Below, in pieces: positions 9,059-18,882 of a stretch of DNA of 64,000 bases (its first letter is position 1; each line of letters starts with the position of its first letter). The position numbers and the translations under genes are program-made. The stretch is from Breoghania sp037026715 (lineage in GTDB: Bacteria > Pseudomonadota > Alphaproteobacteria > Rhizobiales > Stappiaceae). The DNA lies in assembly GCF_037026715.1 (NCBI RefSeq), contig NZ_JBANCG010000002.1:572290-636289 (forward strand), read 5' to 3'. The notes beneath the pieces are model-generated. The model saw only the letters and a list, made by a program, of their open reading frames with translations, did no database searches and was not told where the DNA came from.

Positions 9059-9676
9059 ATGAGCACCCAGGACACCTCGCCGTCGCGCCCCGGCCGACCC
9101 TCGACGATGCGCGATCCGCGCCGCACCATCTGCGATGCAGCGGCCGCACTCTTCGCCGCCAAGGGCTATGACGCCACCTCGCTTCAGGACGTCGCCTCCG
9201 CCGTGGGGGTGACCAAGGCCGGCCTCTATCACTATTTCGCCACCAAGCAGGACCTCTTCGACACCATCGTCCTCGCCGTCCTGTCCGACATGCTGGACGG
9301 CGCGCGGGCGCGGGTGGAGGGCGTGGAGGCTCCGGCCGAACGCATTGGCGCTTTCATGGCGGCCCATGCCGCCTATTTCGAGAAAAACCGCGATCACTAC
9401 CGCGCCGCCTTCATCGGCCGCGGCGGCGATCTTTATGTGTTTACCCCCGAACAGATGGCGGCACGGCGGGCCTATACCGATTTTCTGACGCGCATTCTGG
9501 AAGAGGGGCGGGCGGCAGGCGCCTTCGCATTCGACGATGCGCCGCTTGTCGCGCGCGGCATCCTCGGCATGTTGAACTGGATGACGCGCTGGTACAATCC
9601 GGGCGGGCGCAAGGCGGCGGAGGAGATCGCCGCCGATTATGCTCGTATCGTTCTCAAGGGCATTGGTACCGATTGA
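9059..9676 (+). CDS. TetR/AcrR-family repressor, likely of glutarate catabolism
   Basis: 205 residues starting at ATG 9059 (MSTQDTS). The N-terminal helix-turn-helix is clear: residues about 20-65 contain ICDAAAALFAAKGYDATSL, then VASAVGVTKAGLYHYFATK. The C-terminal ligand-binding region has the WYNPGG element seen in acyl-CoA-linked TetR regulators. It lies directly upstream of the acyl-CoA dehydrogenase gene in the same direction. An inverted repeat overlapping a promoter lies between them. Inference: it represses gcdH and the CoA-transferase and is released by an acyl-CoA. Confidence 0.85.
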   Translation: MSTQDTSPSRPGRPSTMRDPRRTICDAAAALFAAKGYDATSLQDVASAVGVTKAGLYHYFATKQDLFDTIVLAVLSDMLDGARARVEGVEAPAERIGAFMAAHAAYFEKNRDHYRAAFIGRGGDLYVFTPEQMAARRAYTDFLTRILEEGRAAGAFAFDDAPLVARGILGMLNWMTRWYNPGGRKAAEEIAADYARIVLKGIGTD

Positions 9677-9713
9677 CTTTTTTCGAATTCGATTTATTAC
9701 CGGCCAGACGGTA
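9673..9713 (+). promoter_or_regulatory. gcdH promoter with TetR-type operator
   Basis: TTGACT (9673-9678) and TATTAC (9695-9700) are spaced by 16 bp and form a plausible sigma-70 promoter. The inverted repeat TACCG-GCCAGA-CGGTA (9698-9713) overlaps the -10 element and start point, a repressor-like position. The -35 overlaps the stop codon of the TetR gene. Binding by that TetR protein is inferred. Confidence 0.6.
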
Positions 9714-9792
9714 GGAAAATACGGAAGCGGGCGCGAAACGGGCCGGGTCGGCCCCCGGGCGCCATTCCGCAACGCCATGGGAGACCTCGCAC

Positions 9793-11028
<1,236 letters not shown>

Positions 11029-11044
11029 TAGACCTGAGACAGGC

Positions 11045-11071
11045 ATTGCGGAGCGCCCGGCGCTCCGCAAT
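11045..11071. terminator. hairpin after gcdH
   Basis: ATTGCGGAGCGC (11045-11056) pairs perfectly with GCGCTCCGCAAT (11060-11071) around a 3-nt loop. No T-run follows, so termination may be weak or the hairpin may protect a 3' end. Confidence 0.5.
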
Positions 11072-11096
11072 CATCCGGTGATCTCTGGAGGCGGGT

Positions 11097-11234
11097 GTGT
11101 GGCCCATCCTTCGAGACGGCGCTTCGCGCCTCCTCAGGATGACGTTATCGTGTTGTTGGTCCATCGAAACTATCAACATACACAACGTCATCCTGAGGAG
11201 GCCTGATAAGGCCGTCTCGAAGGATCGGCCACAC
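11097..11234. repeat. large palindromic repeat element (REP/MITE-like)
   Basis: The left arm (11097-11146, GTGTGGCCC-ATCCTTCGAGACGG...CCTCAGGATGACGTT) is mirrored by the right arm (11184-11234, AACGTCATCCTGAGGAGG...CCGTCTCGAAGGATCGGCCACAC). A 37-bp centre separates the arms. The 'ATCCTTCGAGACGG / CCTCAGGATGA' core is a frequent dispersed repeat in Rhizobiales genomes. It lies between gcdH and the CoA-transferase gene and could form a long hairpin in a shared transcript. Confidence 0.75.
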
Positions 11235-11290
11235 GCTCCCGTCTCCCGCACCGTATTTCGTGCCCCGTACAGAACCCGGGATTGCTTGCC

Positions 11291-12484
11291 GTGACCCAGT
11301 CTCCCTCCTCGGATGCACCGCTCAAGGGCGTCCGCGTGCTCGAACTCGCCCGCATCCTTGCCGGTCCGTGGATCGGTCAGACGCTCGCAGATCTCGGCGC
11401 CGACGTGATCAAGGTGGAATCGCCGGACGGAGATGACACCCGCGGCTGGGGGCCGCCGTTTGTGTCGGGTGCCAACGGCGAGGATCTGGGCGCCGCCTAT
11501 TTCCATGCCTGCAATCGCGGCAAGCGGTCGATCACGGCCGATTTCCGCACCGACGAGGGGCGTGCGATCGTGCGCGATCTCGTGCGTCAGGCCGATGTGC
11601 TGGTGGAGAACTTCAAGGTTGGCGGGCTCAAGAAATACGGGCTCGACTATGGGGTCCTGAAGGAGGTGAACCCGCGCCTGGTCTATTGCTCGATCACCGG
11701 TTTCGGCCAGGACGGGCCCTATGCCCACCGCGCCGGCTACGACTTCATGATCCAGGGCATGAGCTCGATCATGGATCTGACCGGCGATCCGGAGGGCGAG
11801 CCGCAGAAGGTGGGGCTCGCGGTCTGCGATATCTTCACCGGGCTCTACGGCACGATCGCCATCCTGGCCGCGCTGCGCGAGCGCGAGATCTCCGGGCTCG
11901 GCCAGCACATCGACATGGCGCTGATGGATGCCTCCACCGCCATTCTCGCCAATCAGGCGATGAACTATCTCGTCTCCGGCAACGCTCCGCGCCGGCTCGG
12001 CAACGCACACCCCAACATCGTGCCCTACCAGGTCTTCCCGGCAAGCGACGGGCATCTGATCGTGGCGGTGGGCAATGACGGCCAGTATGCCCGCTTCTGC
12101 GAGGTGATCGGCCGTCCGGATCTGGCCGCGATCGCTGCCTACAAAACCAATGCAGGCCGGGTGAAGAACCGCGAAGAGCTTGTCAGCGAACTCGCCCCCG
12201 TCACCCGCACCTTCGCCCGCGACGCGCTTCTCGCGAAGCTGGAGGCGGTCGGCGTTCCGGCCGGACCGATCAACACGGTCGCCGACGTCTTTTCCGACCG
12301 TCAGGTGATCCATCGCGGCCTGAAACTGGAACTGGTTTCGCCACAGGGCGACACGATCCCCTCGGTGCGCAGTCCCATCCGCTTTTCGCGCTCCGACATG
12401 TCCATGGATCGGCCCTCGCCGAGGCTCGGCGAACACACGGCGGAAATCCTCGCCGAGCTTGGTCGCAAAGGCGAAGAAGGGTAG
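11291..12484 (+). CDS. CaiB/BaiF CoA-transferase, probably succinyl-CoA:glutarate CoA-transferase
   Basis: 397 residues from GTG 11291 (MTQSPSS); an in-frame TTG lies 9 nt upstream. Class III CoA-transferase features: LARILAGPWIGQTLADLGADVIKVE at the N-terminus, the catalytic aspartate in the GYDFMIQGMS-like stretch (residues about 150-160), and a DMALMDAS region. These enzymes form an aspartyl-CoA anhydride. Position after gcdH suggests activation of glutarate with succinyl-CoA, as for the SUGCT-like enzymes; formyl-CoA or carnitine CoA-transferase activity is the alternative. Cytosolic. Confidence 0.85.
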   Translation: MTQSPSSDAPLKGVRVLELARILAGPWIGQTLADLGADVIKVESPDGDDTRGWGPPFVSGANGEDLGAAYFHACNRGKRSITADFRTDEGRAIVRDLVRQADVLVENFKVGGLKKYGLDYGVLKEVNPRLVYCSITGFGQDGPYAHRAGYDFMIQGMSSIMDLTGDPEGEPQKVGLAVCDIFTGLYGTIAILAALREREISGLGQHIDMALMDASTAILANQAMNYLVSGNAPRRLGNAHPNIVPYQVFPASDGHLIVAVGNDGQYARFCEVIGRPDLAAIAAYKTNAGRVKNREELVSELAPVTRTFARDALLAKLEAVGVPAGPINTVADVFSDRQVIHRGLKLELVSPQGDTIPSVRSPIRFSRSDMSMDRPSPRLGEHTAEILAELGRKGEEG

Positions 12485-12588
12485 AAACGCGCGGGCATCG
12501 GCAGTGGTTTTGCCGAATGCTGCGCAGATCCGCCGCAAAGGCTCTGCTAGACTGCTGATCCATTGATCCCGGCACGAAGGTTCTCGCC

Positions 12589-12894
12589 ATGTTCAGGCCA
12601 TTTGCGCTGTTTCTCGTTCTTGCCCAGCTTGCCGTCTTTCTCGTTCCCGCCCAGGCCGCAGCTCGGCCCGATACCCGATCGATGACCTGCGCGCAGGCGC
12701 AGGACTTCGTGCGCAGGCACGGGGCCGTGGTGATGACCACCGGCCCGCACACTTTCCAGCGGCTCGTTACCCACCAGCGCTACTGCGACCGCTGGCAGCG
12801 GCTCTTTACCGAGCGCGCGCCCACCCGCGACAACCCGCAATGCCTCGTTGGCTACCGTTGCGACGAGCCTCTGTTCCGACCGTTCTTCGATTGA
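12589..12894 (+). CDS. small secreted cysteine-containing protein
   Basis: 101 residues with a clear signal peptide (about 1-23, ending VPAQAAA). The mature part has four cysteines (TCAQAQ, RYCDRW, PQCLVG, YRCDEP), an even number suited to two disulfides in the periplasm. I recognise it only as a conserved-hypothetical type of alphaproteobacteria. Its end lies 119 bp before the start of the downstream adenylate cyclase. Confidence 0.7.
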   Translation: MFRPFALFLVLAQLAVFLVPAQAAARPDTRSMTCAQAQDFVRRHGAVVMTTGPHTFQRLVTHQRYCDRWQRLFTERAPTRDNPQCLVGYRCDEPLFRPFFD

Positions 12895-13012
12895 CGTCAT
12901 TCCCGCAAACCCCGATCCTGCGCGTTGCCAGGACGGGCATTTGGAGCGAAAGACCAGCGGACGTCCCGGGGGCGGCGGCGGAACGGTTGACGGGCGGGAG
13001 GGCTGGCAGGTC

Positions 13013-14866
13013 ATGAGCGGTTGGCGCCCGTGGCGCAGAAGGAAGAAGCCGTCCATCGTCTTGATCGCAGGCGGGTCCTACGCGCTGCTCGTCGGCATAT
13101 CCATGGCGATCGTGCTCGCCCTGTCCGGCCGCGCGAATTTCGAGAACACCTTCGCGCTTCTCAACGACAAGGTGGTGCTCACCACCAATTCGCTGGAAAC
13201 GGGGTTGCGGGGGCGTCTCGATCCGGTCGCAGCCGCCGTCGGCGCGCTCCAGAAGCTCTATGGCGAGACGGACGTGCAGCTCGACGATCAGGGCACCCTG
13301 CGTACAGCGCTGGCGGCTTCCCTTTCCTCGGTTCCTGCCGCCGGCGGCCTGATGGTCGTGGTGCCCGGCCGCGGTGCGTTCGGCGTGGTGAAGGCGAGCG
13401 GGGGAGAATTGCAACCCGTTCCCTGGCACAATCCGCGCGACCGTATCGGCGGCCCGTTCCGGCCGCCGGTTTTCGATGTCGCCTCCGGTCCCGCCTGGGG
13501 GCCGATGGTCGTGAACGACTACGGCGTGTTCGCCAATGTCAGTGCGCCGCTTGTGCGCGACGGCAAGATCGATGCGACGCTCATTGCGACCGTGTCCACC
13601 GATGCGCTGAGCGAAATGGTGGAGGCGCTCGACATCGGTTCGGGAACTGCATTCATCCTGAGCGACAACGGACGGGTGATCGCCTATTCCGATCTTGAAC
13701 GCGTCCAGGGAGCGCGACCCGACGGATGGCGGCTGCCGCGTCCCGTCTCCACTTTCGGCGACCCGGTGCTGAGCGCGCTCTTTCAGACCCCGACGATGGC
13801 GCCCTTCGATGCCGCACGACAGGCTGGCGTCGACGTGCGCGAGATCGATACCGCCGATGCCGAATACATCACCATGTCGCGCCGCATCAGCGGTTACGGG
13901 CCGGTGGGCTGGGTGGTCGGCGTCTACTTCCTCGACAGCACCGTCTCCGGCGAGGTCCGGCGGCTGGTCGGCTCCAGCCTCGTCGGCCTGGCGGCGATGC
14001 TCGTAGCGATCTATCTGTCGTTCCGCATCGCGCGCCGGTTGACCCGACCGCTCGCAAACGTGGTGCAACAGTCGCGCAAGGTCGCCGCGCTGGAATTCGA
14101 CAAGGTGGAACTCCTGCCCGAAAGCCCGGTGCAGGAGATCGATCAGGTGATGCAGGCCTTCAATTCCATGGCCGTGGGCTTACGTTCGCTCAACACCTAC
14201 GTCCCCAAGACTCTGTTTCGAAAGCTCATGCGGCTGGGCATGGCCGAAGTCACCCGTTCGCGCGAGGTGGAACTGACCATCGTCTTCACCGATATCGTCG
14301 GCTTCACGCGCCAGTCCGAAGGCCTGAGCGCGGGCGAGGCGGCGGATTTCCTGAACCGCCATTTCGCCATGCTGGTCGCCGCCGTGGAGGCGGAAAACGG
14401 CACCGTCGACAAGTTCATGGGCGACGGCATGCTGGCCTTCTGGGGGGCGCCCGATGCGCGTGAGGATCATGCCGAGGCTGCGGTTCGCGCGGTTGCCGTC
14501 ATCAAGGCGGCGCTTCAGGAGAGCAACCGCGCGGTTGCCGAGCCTGCCCAGCGCACCCGGATCAGGATCGGCATCCATACCGGCCCCGTCATCGTCGGCA
14601 ATATCGGCGCCTTCGACCGCGTCGACTACACGATCGTCGGCGATGCGGTGAATGTCTCCCAGCGTTTGCAGGATCTGGGCCGCCATGTTGCCGGGGCCGA
14701 CGACGTGGTCATCCTGACCAGCGCGAGCACGCTGGCAAGGCTTGACGACGGCATTCCCCGCCAGCACGTCGGATGTCATCAGCTGCGCGGGCGAGAGGCG
14801 GAGGTCGATGTCTGGCGGCTCTATCCCGAAAATGACGTAACGGAATTAAATGCCGCGAATACGTGA
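13013..14866 (+). CDS. membrane class III adenylate/guanylate cyclase with extracytoplasmic sensor
   Basis: 617 residues from ATG 13013 with GGCAGG upstream. A transmembrane segment at about 18-40 is followed by an extracytoplasmic sensor region of about 280 residues (Cache-like). A second membrane segment (about 318-340) and a HAMP linker follow, then the cyclase domain from about residue 415. Catalytic features are intact: metal-binding Asp in FTDIVGFTR, KFMGDGMLAFWG with Lys and the second Asp, DYTIVGDAVN, and the Asn-xxx-Arg pair in VNVSQRL. It should make cAMP in response to an external signal. The peptide ABC importer follows about 125 bp downstream. Confidence 0.88.
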   Translation: MSGWRPWRRRKKPSIVLIAGGSYALLVGISMAIVLALSGRANFENTFALLNDKVVLTTNSLETGLRGRLDPVAAAVGALQKLYGETDVQLDDQGTLRTALAASLSSVPAAGGLMVVVPGRGAFGVVKASGGELQPVPWHNPRDRIGGPFRPPVFDVASGPAWGPMVVNDYGVFANVSAPLVRDGKIDATLIATVSTDALSEMVEALDIGSGTAFILSDNGRVIAYSDLERVQGARPDGWRLPRPVSTFGDPVLSALFQTPTMAPFDAARQAGVDVREIDTADAEYITMSRRISGYGPVGWVVGVYFLDSTVSGEVRRLVGSSLVGLAAMLVAIYLSFRIARRLTRPLANVVQQSRKVAALEFDKVELLPESPVQEIDQVMQAFNSMAVGLRSLNTYVPKTLFRKLMRLGMAEVTRSREVELTIVFTDIVGFTRQSEGLSAGEAADFLNRHFAMLVAAVEAENGTVDKFMGDGMLAFWGAPDAREDHAEAAVRAVAVIKAALQESNRAVAEPAQRTRIRIGIHTGPVIVGNIGAFDRVDYTIVGDAVNVSQRLQDLGRHVAGADDVVILTSASTLARLDDGIPRQHVGCHQLRGREAEVDVWRLYPENDVTELNAANT

Positions 14867-14955
14867 TTTTCGTCACGCGCGATGTGTCGGGGATGCGTGA
14901 ATGTGGCGGCCGGGTTGTGCGTGCGATTTCAGCTTTTTCCTCCTGAAAGCCACCA

Positions 14956-14961
14956 TATAAT
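14956..14961 (+). promoter_or_regulatory. possible -10 element before the ABC importer operon
   Basis: An exact TATAAT lies 31 bp before the GTG of the importer ATPase gene. No good -35 hexamer lies 16-18 bp upstream (a T-rich stretch only), so this is tentative. Confidence 0.3.
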
Positions 14962-14991
14962 GGCGGCCGGGAACGGGGTGAGGAGAGGCGT

Positions 14992-16932
14992 GTGGACATT
15001 GTCGAAGTCGAGGACCTGACAATCGAATTCGAGACCGCGGAAGGCCGGAGCCGGGCGGTCGACAAGGTCTCCTTCGCCATTCCGCAGAACCGTACGGTCG
15101 CGCTCGTCGGCGAGTCCGGATCGGGCAAGAGCGTGATCTCGCAGGCGATCATGGGCATTTTGCCGAAGGCGGCACGCATCACCGGTGGCGCCATCCGCTT
15201 CCGCGATCCCGCTCCCTTGCCTGGAAAACTGTCAGGTAAAGTGTCCGGCTACGCGTCCGGTTCGGGCGAAGTCGACATCGCCCGGCTCGATCCCTCCGGC
15301 GCGGCGATGCGCAGTCTGCGCGGCAATCGCATCGCCATCATTTTCCAGGAGCCGATGACGTCGCTGTCGCCGTTGCACACGATCGGCGACCAGATCGGCG
15401 AGGCGGTGCAGCTTCATTCCAAGGCTTCCGCATCGCAGGCGCGGGAGCTGACCCGCGACATGTTGCGTCTCGTGCGCTTCCCCGATCCCGCGCGCGCCCT
15501 TTCCACCTATCCCTTCGAGCTGTCGGGCGGCCTGCGCCAGCGTGCGATGATCGCCATGGCGTTGGTCTGCCGGCCGGCGCTGCTCATCGCCGACGAGCCC
15601 ACCACCGCGCTCGATGTCACCATCCAGGCCGAGATCCTCAAGCTCATCAAGGACGTGCAGAGCGAGCTCGACATGTCCGTCTTGATGATCACCCACGATT
15701 TCGGCGTCGTCGCCAACGTCGCCGACAAGGTGGTGGTGATCTACCACGGCAGGATCATGGAGGCGGGCGATACCGAAGAGCTCTTCAACGATCCGCGCCA
15801 CGATTATCTGAAGGCGCTCATGCGCGCCGTTCCGCGCTTCGGCATGAAGCCGGGAGAACGGCTGGTGCCTGTGCGCCCGATACCCGCGCGTCCCGCCCCC
15901 GAAACCGCACGCGCGGGGGGCAATTCCGGCGAGCCGCTGATCCAGCTGGAGAACGTCTCCAAGACCTTCACCTTGCGCAAGAGTGGGATGTGGAAGTCTG
16001 CCGCGCAGACGGTAAAGGCGCTCGATGCTGTCAACCTGACGATCCGGCGTGGCGAATGCCTGGGGCTGGTGGGGGAATCGGGTTGCGGCAAGACCACCAC
16101 CTCCAAGGCGATCCTGCGCGCCATCGATCTCGACGAAGGCCACGTCGACTATGCGGTCGACGGCCGTCTGCGGGACATCCGCAACTTCGGGGCAGACGAG
16201 CTGTTCGACTACCGGCGACGCGCGCAGATGATCTTCCAGGATCCGTTTTCCTCGCTCAATCCGCGCATGACCGTGAACGAGATTCTGATGGAGCCGCTGA
16301 TCATCCACAAATGCGGCAATCGTGCGCGGATCCAGGAGCGGGTGCGCGAACTGATGGAGATGGTCGGGCTCGATCCGCGCTTCCTGCGGCGCTATCCGCA
16401 CTCCTTTTCCGGCGGCCAGCGCCAGCGCATCGGCATCGCCCGGGCTCTTGCACTGGACCCGGAGTTCATCATCTGCGACGAACCCGTCTCCGCGCTCGAC
16501 GTCTCCGTCCAGGCGCAGATCCTCAATCTCCTGAAGGACCTCCAGCAGCAACTGGGGCTCACGTATCTGTTCGTCAGCCACAATCTCGCGGTTGTCGACT
16601 ACATCGCCGACCGCATCGCCGTGATGTGCCGGGGCCGCTTGGTGGAACTCGGCGAGACGGCGGAGATCGTGGGCAACCCGCTCCATCCCTACACCAAGGC
16701 GTTGATGGGAGCGGTACTCGATCCATCCGTTGGCGGATCGTCCTCGCTGGAAGCCGGCGGCGGAAGCGGGCTCTCTGCCCCTGAAAACTGGCCGCAGCCG
16801 TTTCGCCTGCTAGAGGGAACCTATCCGAAGCTCGTTGAAATGGCGCCGGACCATTACGTCTGCGCGCCCGGATACGGCCGAGGGCCCGCATTCATGGCGG
16901 AACCGGCGAGCGAAGAGGAGATCCTGGCGTGA
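14992..16932 (+). CDS. peptide-type ABC importer, fused double ATPase
   Basis: 646 residues from a GTG start preceded by GAGGAGAGG. Two complete ATP-binding domains of the Opp/Dpp type are fused. Domain 1 has Walker A GESGSGKSV, a signature reading LSGGLRQR (Gln replaced by Leu) and Walker B LLIADEPTTALD. Domain 2 (from about residue 320) has GESGCGKTT, FSGGQRQR and FIICDEPVSALD. Each is followed by an oligopeptide/dipeptide C-terminal region. It energises uptake through the two permeases encoded downstream. Its stop overlaps the GTG of the binding-protein gene (GTGA), showing translational coupling. Gene order ATPase-binding protein-permease-permease differs from yejABEF. Confidence 0.92.
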   Translation: MDIVEVEDLTIEFETAEGRSRAVDKVSFAIPQNRTVALVGESGSGKSVISQAIMGILPKAARITGGAIRFRDPAPLPGKLSGKVSGYASGSGEVDIARLDPSGAAMRSLRGNRIAIIFQEPMTSLSPLHTIGDQIGEAVQLHSKASASQARELTRDMLRLVRFPDPARALSTYPFELSGGLRQRAMIAMALVCRPALLIADEPTTALDVTIQAEILKLIKDVQSELDMSVLMITHDFGVVANVADKVVVIYHGRIMEAGDTEELFNDPRHDYLKALMRAVPRFGMKPGERLVPVRPIPARPAPETARAGGNSGEPLIQLENVSKTFTLRKSGMWKSAAQTVKALDAVNLTIRRGECLGLVGESGCGKTTTSKAILRAIDLDEGHVDYAVDGRLRDIRNFGADELFDYRRRAQMIFQDPFSSLNPRMTVNEILMEPLIIHKCGNRARIQERVRELMEMVGLDPRFLRRYPHSFSGGQRQRIGIARALALDPEFIICDEPVSALDVSVQAQILNLLKDLQQQLGLTYLFVSHNLAVVDYIADRIAVMCRGRLVELGETAEIVGNPLHPYTKALMGAVLDPSVGGSSSLEAGGGSGLSAPENWPQPFRLLEGTYPKLVEMAPDHYVCAPGYGRGPAFMAEPASEEEILA

Positions 16933-18878
16933 CCGGTCCCTTCCGGCTGGCGGCGATGCTGTTCCTGTGCGCCCTCGCGCTGCCTGCCGCCACCCGCGTC
17001 GGCGTTGCGGGGGAACGGCCGAAGCTCATTGAAACCAAGACGTTGCGACACACGCATGCCGGCGTGAACCTGCCGTCAATCGACGAGCGGGTGCCGCAGG
17101 AACCGCTTGTCGTGAACCTTGAGGCGAAGGGACGCATGCCGGGCCGCCATGGCGGTGACATCGACACGCTGATCGGCCGGGCCAAGGATGCCCGCCTCGT
17201 CAACGCCTGGGGCTATGCCCGTCTCGTCGGCTATGACGAGAATCTGAACCTGAAGCCGGACATTCTGAAGGCGGTCGACAATGAGGACGACCGCGTTTTC
17301 ACCCTGCATCTTCGAAAAGGGCACAAGTGGTCGGACGGAGCGCCGTTCACGGCGGAGGATTTCCGCTACTGGTGGGAGGACGTCGCCAACAACGACAAGC
17401 TGTCCCCCGCCGGCCCGCCGCACTTCATGCTCGTCAACGGGAGGAAGCCGCGTTTCGAGGTGATCGACGAGACGACGGTGCGCTACAGCTGGGACGAGCC
17501 GAACGCGCTGTTCCTGCCGGAACTCGCCAAGGCACGCCCGCCCTTCATCTACAGGCCGGCGCATTACCTCAAGCAGTTCCACGAGAAATACGGCAATCCC
17601 GAAGAGATTGCGGAAATGGTCGCGGCGAAGAAGGTGCGCTACTGGGCCTCGCTGCACAACGAGCGCGACGACATGTTCGGCGCCACCAACTGGGCCGAAC
17701 CCTCGCTCCAGCCGTGGGTGGTTGCCGAGGGCAGTTCCAAGCAGCGCCAGATCTTCATCCGCAACCCCTATTATCACCGTATCGACGAGAACGGCCGGCA
17801 GCTGCCCTATATCGACCGCATCGTTCTGACCGTGGCCGACGGCCGGCTGATATCGGCCAAGACGCAGGCCGGCGAGAGCTCGCTGCAGGCGCGCGGGCTG
17901 GCCTTTTCCGACATTACTGTGCTGAAGCGCGGCGAGGAGGCCGGCGACTACAAGACCCGTCTCTGGCCTATCGCCAAGGGCTCGCATATCACGCTCTATC
18001 CGAATTTCACGACGCGCGATCCGGTCTGGCGTGCGCTGATGCGCGATGTTCGCTTCCGCCACGCGCTGTCGCTCGGCATCGACCGGCGGATGATCAACCG
18101 AGTGCTCTATTTCGGCCTCGCGCTGGAGAGCAACGATACGATCCTGCCGCAGAGCCCGCTCTACGAGGAGCGCTACCGCACCGCATGGGCGACCTTCGAC
18201 CCGAAAAGGGCGAATGCGCTTCTGGACGAGATCGGCCTCACCAAGCGCCGCGGCGACGGTGTCCGCCTGTTGCCGGACGGGCGACCGCTGGAGATCATCG
18301 TGGAAACGACGGGGGAGAGCGCGGAGGAGATCGATGCGCTCGGGCTCGTCGGGGAAACCTGGCGCGAGATCGGGGTGAAGCTTTTCCCGAAACCGTCCCA
18401 ACGCGAAGTGCTTCGCGAGCGCGCGCTTTCCGGTGGGCTCGTCATGTCGGCCTGGGGTGGGCTGGACAACGGCATTCCGACGGCGGACATGCCGCCCAAC
18501 GAACTGGCGCCCACCAATTCCGAGCAACTCTCCTGGGCGCGTTGGGGGGATTATATGGAAAGCGGGGGGCAGACGGGCGAGCCGATCGATTATCCGCCGG
18601 CGAAGGAGCTCAGCGATCTCTATCGCGCGTGGCTGGTCAGCGGGACGATGGAAAAGCGTCGCGAGATCTGGCAGCGGATGCTGGAGATCAACGCCGAGGA
18701 GACCCTGCGTATCGGTTTGATTTCCGCCGTGAAGCAGCCGGTCGTCGTCTCCAACCGGCTTCGCAACGTGCCAACCGAAGGCATATACGGCTGGGACCCG
18801 GGCGCCCAGTTCGGCATCCATCGCATGGACGAGTTCTGGCTCGATCGTCCCGCCCAGCAAACGGCCGAGGGGAACTGA
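16929..18878 (+). CDS. ABC transporter family 5 solute-binding protein
   Basis: 649 residues from GTG 16929, overlapping the ATPase stop by 4 nt. A signal peptide (about 1-27) directs it to the periplasm. The family 5 signature is seen in VFTLHLRKGHKWSDGAPFTAEDF, followed by ALSLGIDRRMIN in the second lobe. At about 650 residues it is longer than classical DppA/OppA (about 540), as in many rhizobial peptide or oligosaccharide binders. The ligand cannot be told from sequence; peptides are most likely. Confidence 0.9.
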   Translation: MTGPFRLAAMLFLCALALPAATRVGVAGERPKLIETKTLRHTHAGVNLPSIDERVPQEPLVVNLEAKGRMPGRHGGDIDTLIGRAKDARLVNAWGYARLVGYDENLNLKPDILKAVDNEDDRVFTLHLRKGHKWSDGAPFTAEDFRYWWEDVANNDKLSPAGPPHFMLVNGRKPRFEVIDETTVRYSWDEPNALFLPELAKARPPFIYRPAHYLKQFHEKYGNPEEIAEMVAAKKVRYWASLHNERDDMFGATNWAEPSLQPWVVAEGSSKQRQIFIRNPYYHRIDENGRQLPYIDRIVLTVADGRLISAKTQAGESSLQARGLAFSDITVLKRGEEAGDYKTRLWPIAKGSHITLYPNFTTRDPVWRALMRDVRFRHALSLGIDRRMINRVLYFGLALESNDTILPQSPLYEERYRTAWATFDPKRANALLDEIGLTKRRGDGVRLLPDGRPLEIIVETTGESAEEIDALGLVGETWREIGVKLFPKPSQREVLRERALSGGLVMSAWGGLDNGIPTADMPPNELAPTNSEQLSWARWGDYMESGGQTGEPIDYPPAKELSDLYRAWLVSGTMEKRREIWQRMLEINAEETLRIGLISAVKQPVVVSNRLRNVPTEGIYGWDPGAQFGIHRMDEFWLDRPAQQTAEGN

Positions 18879-18882
18879 CGGG

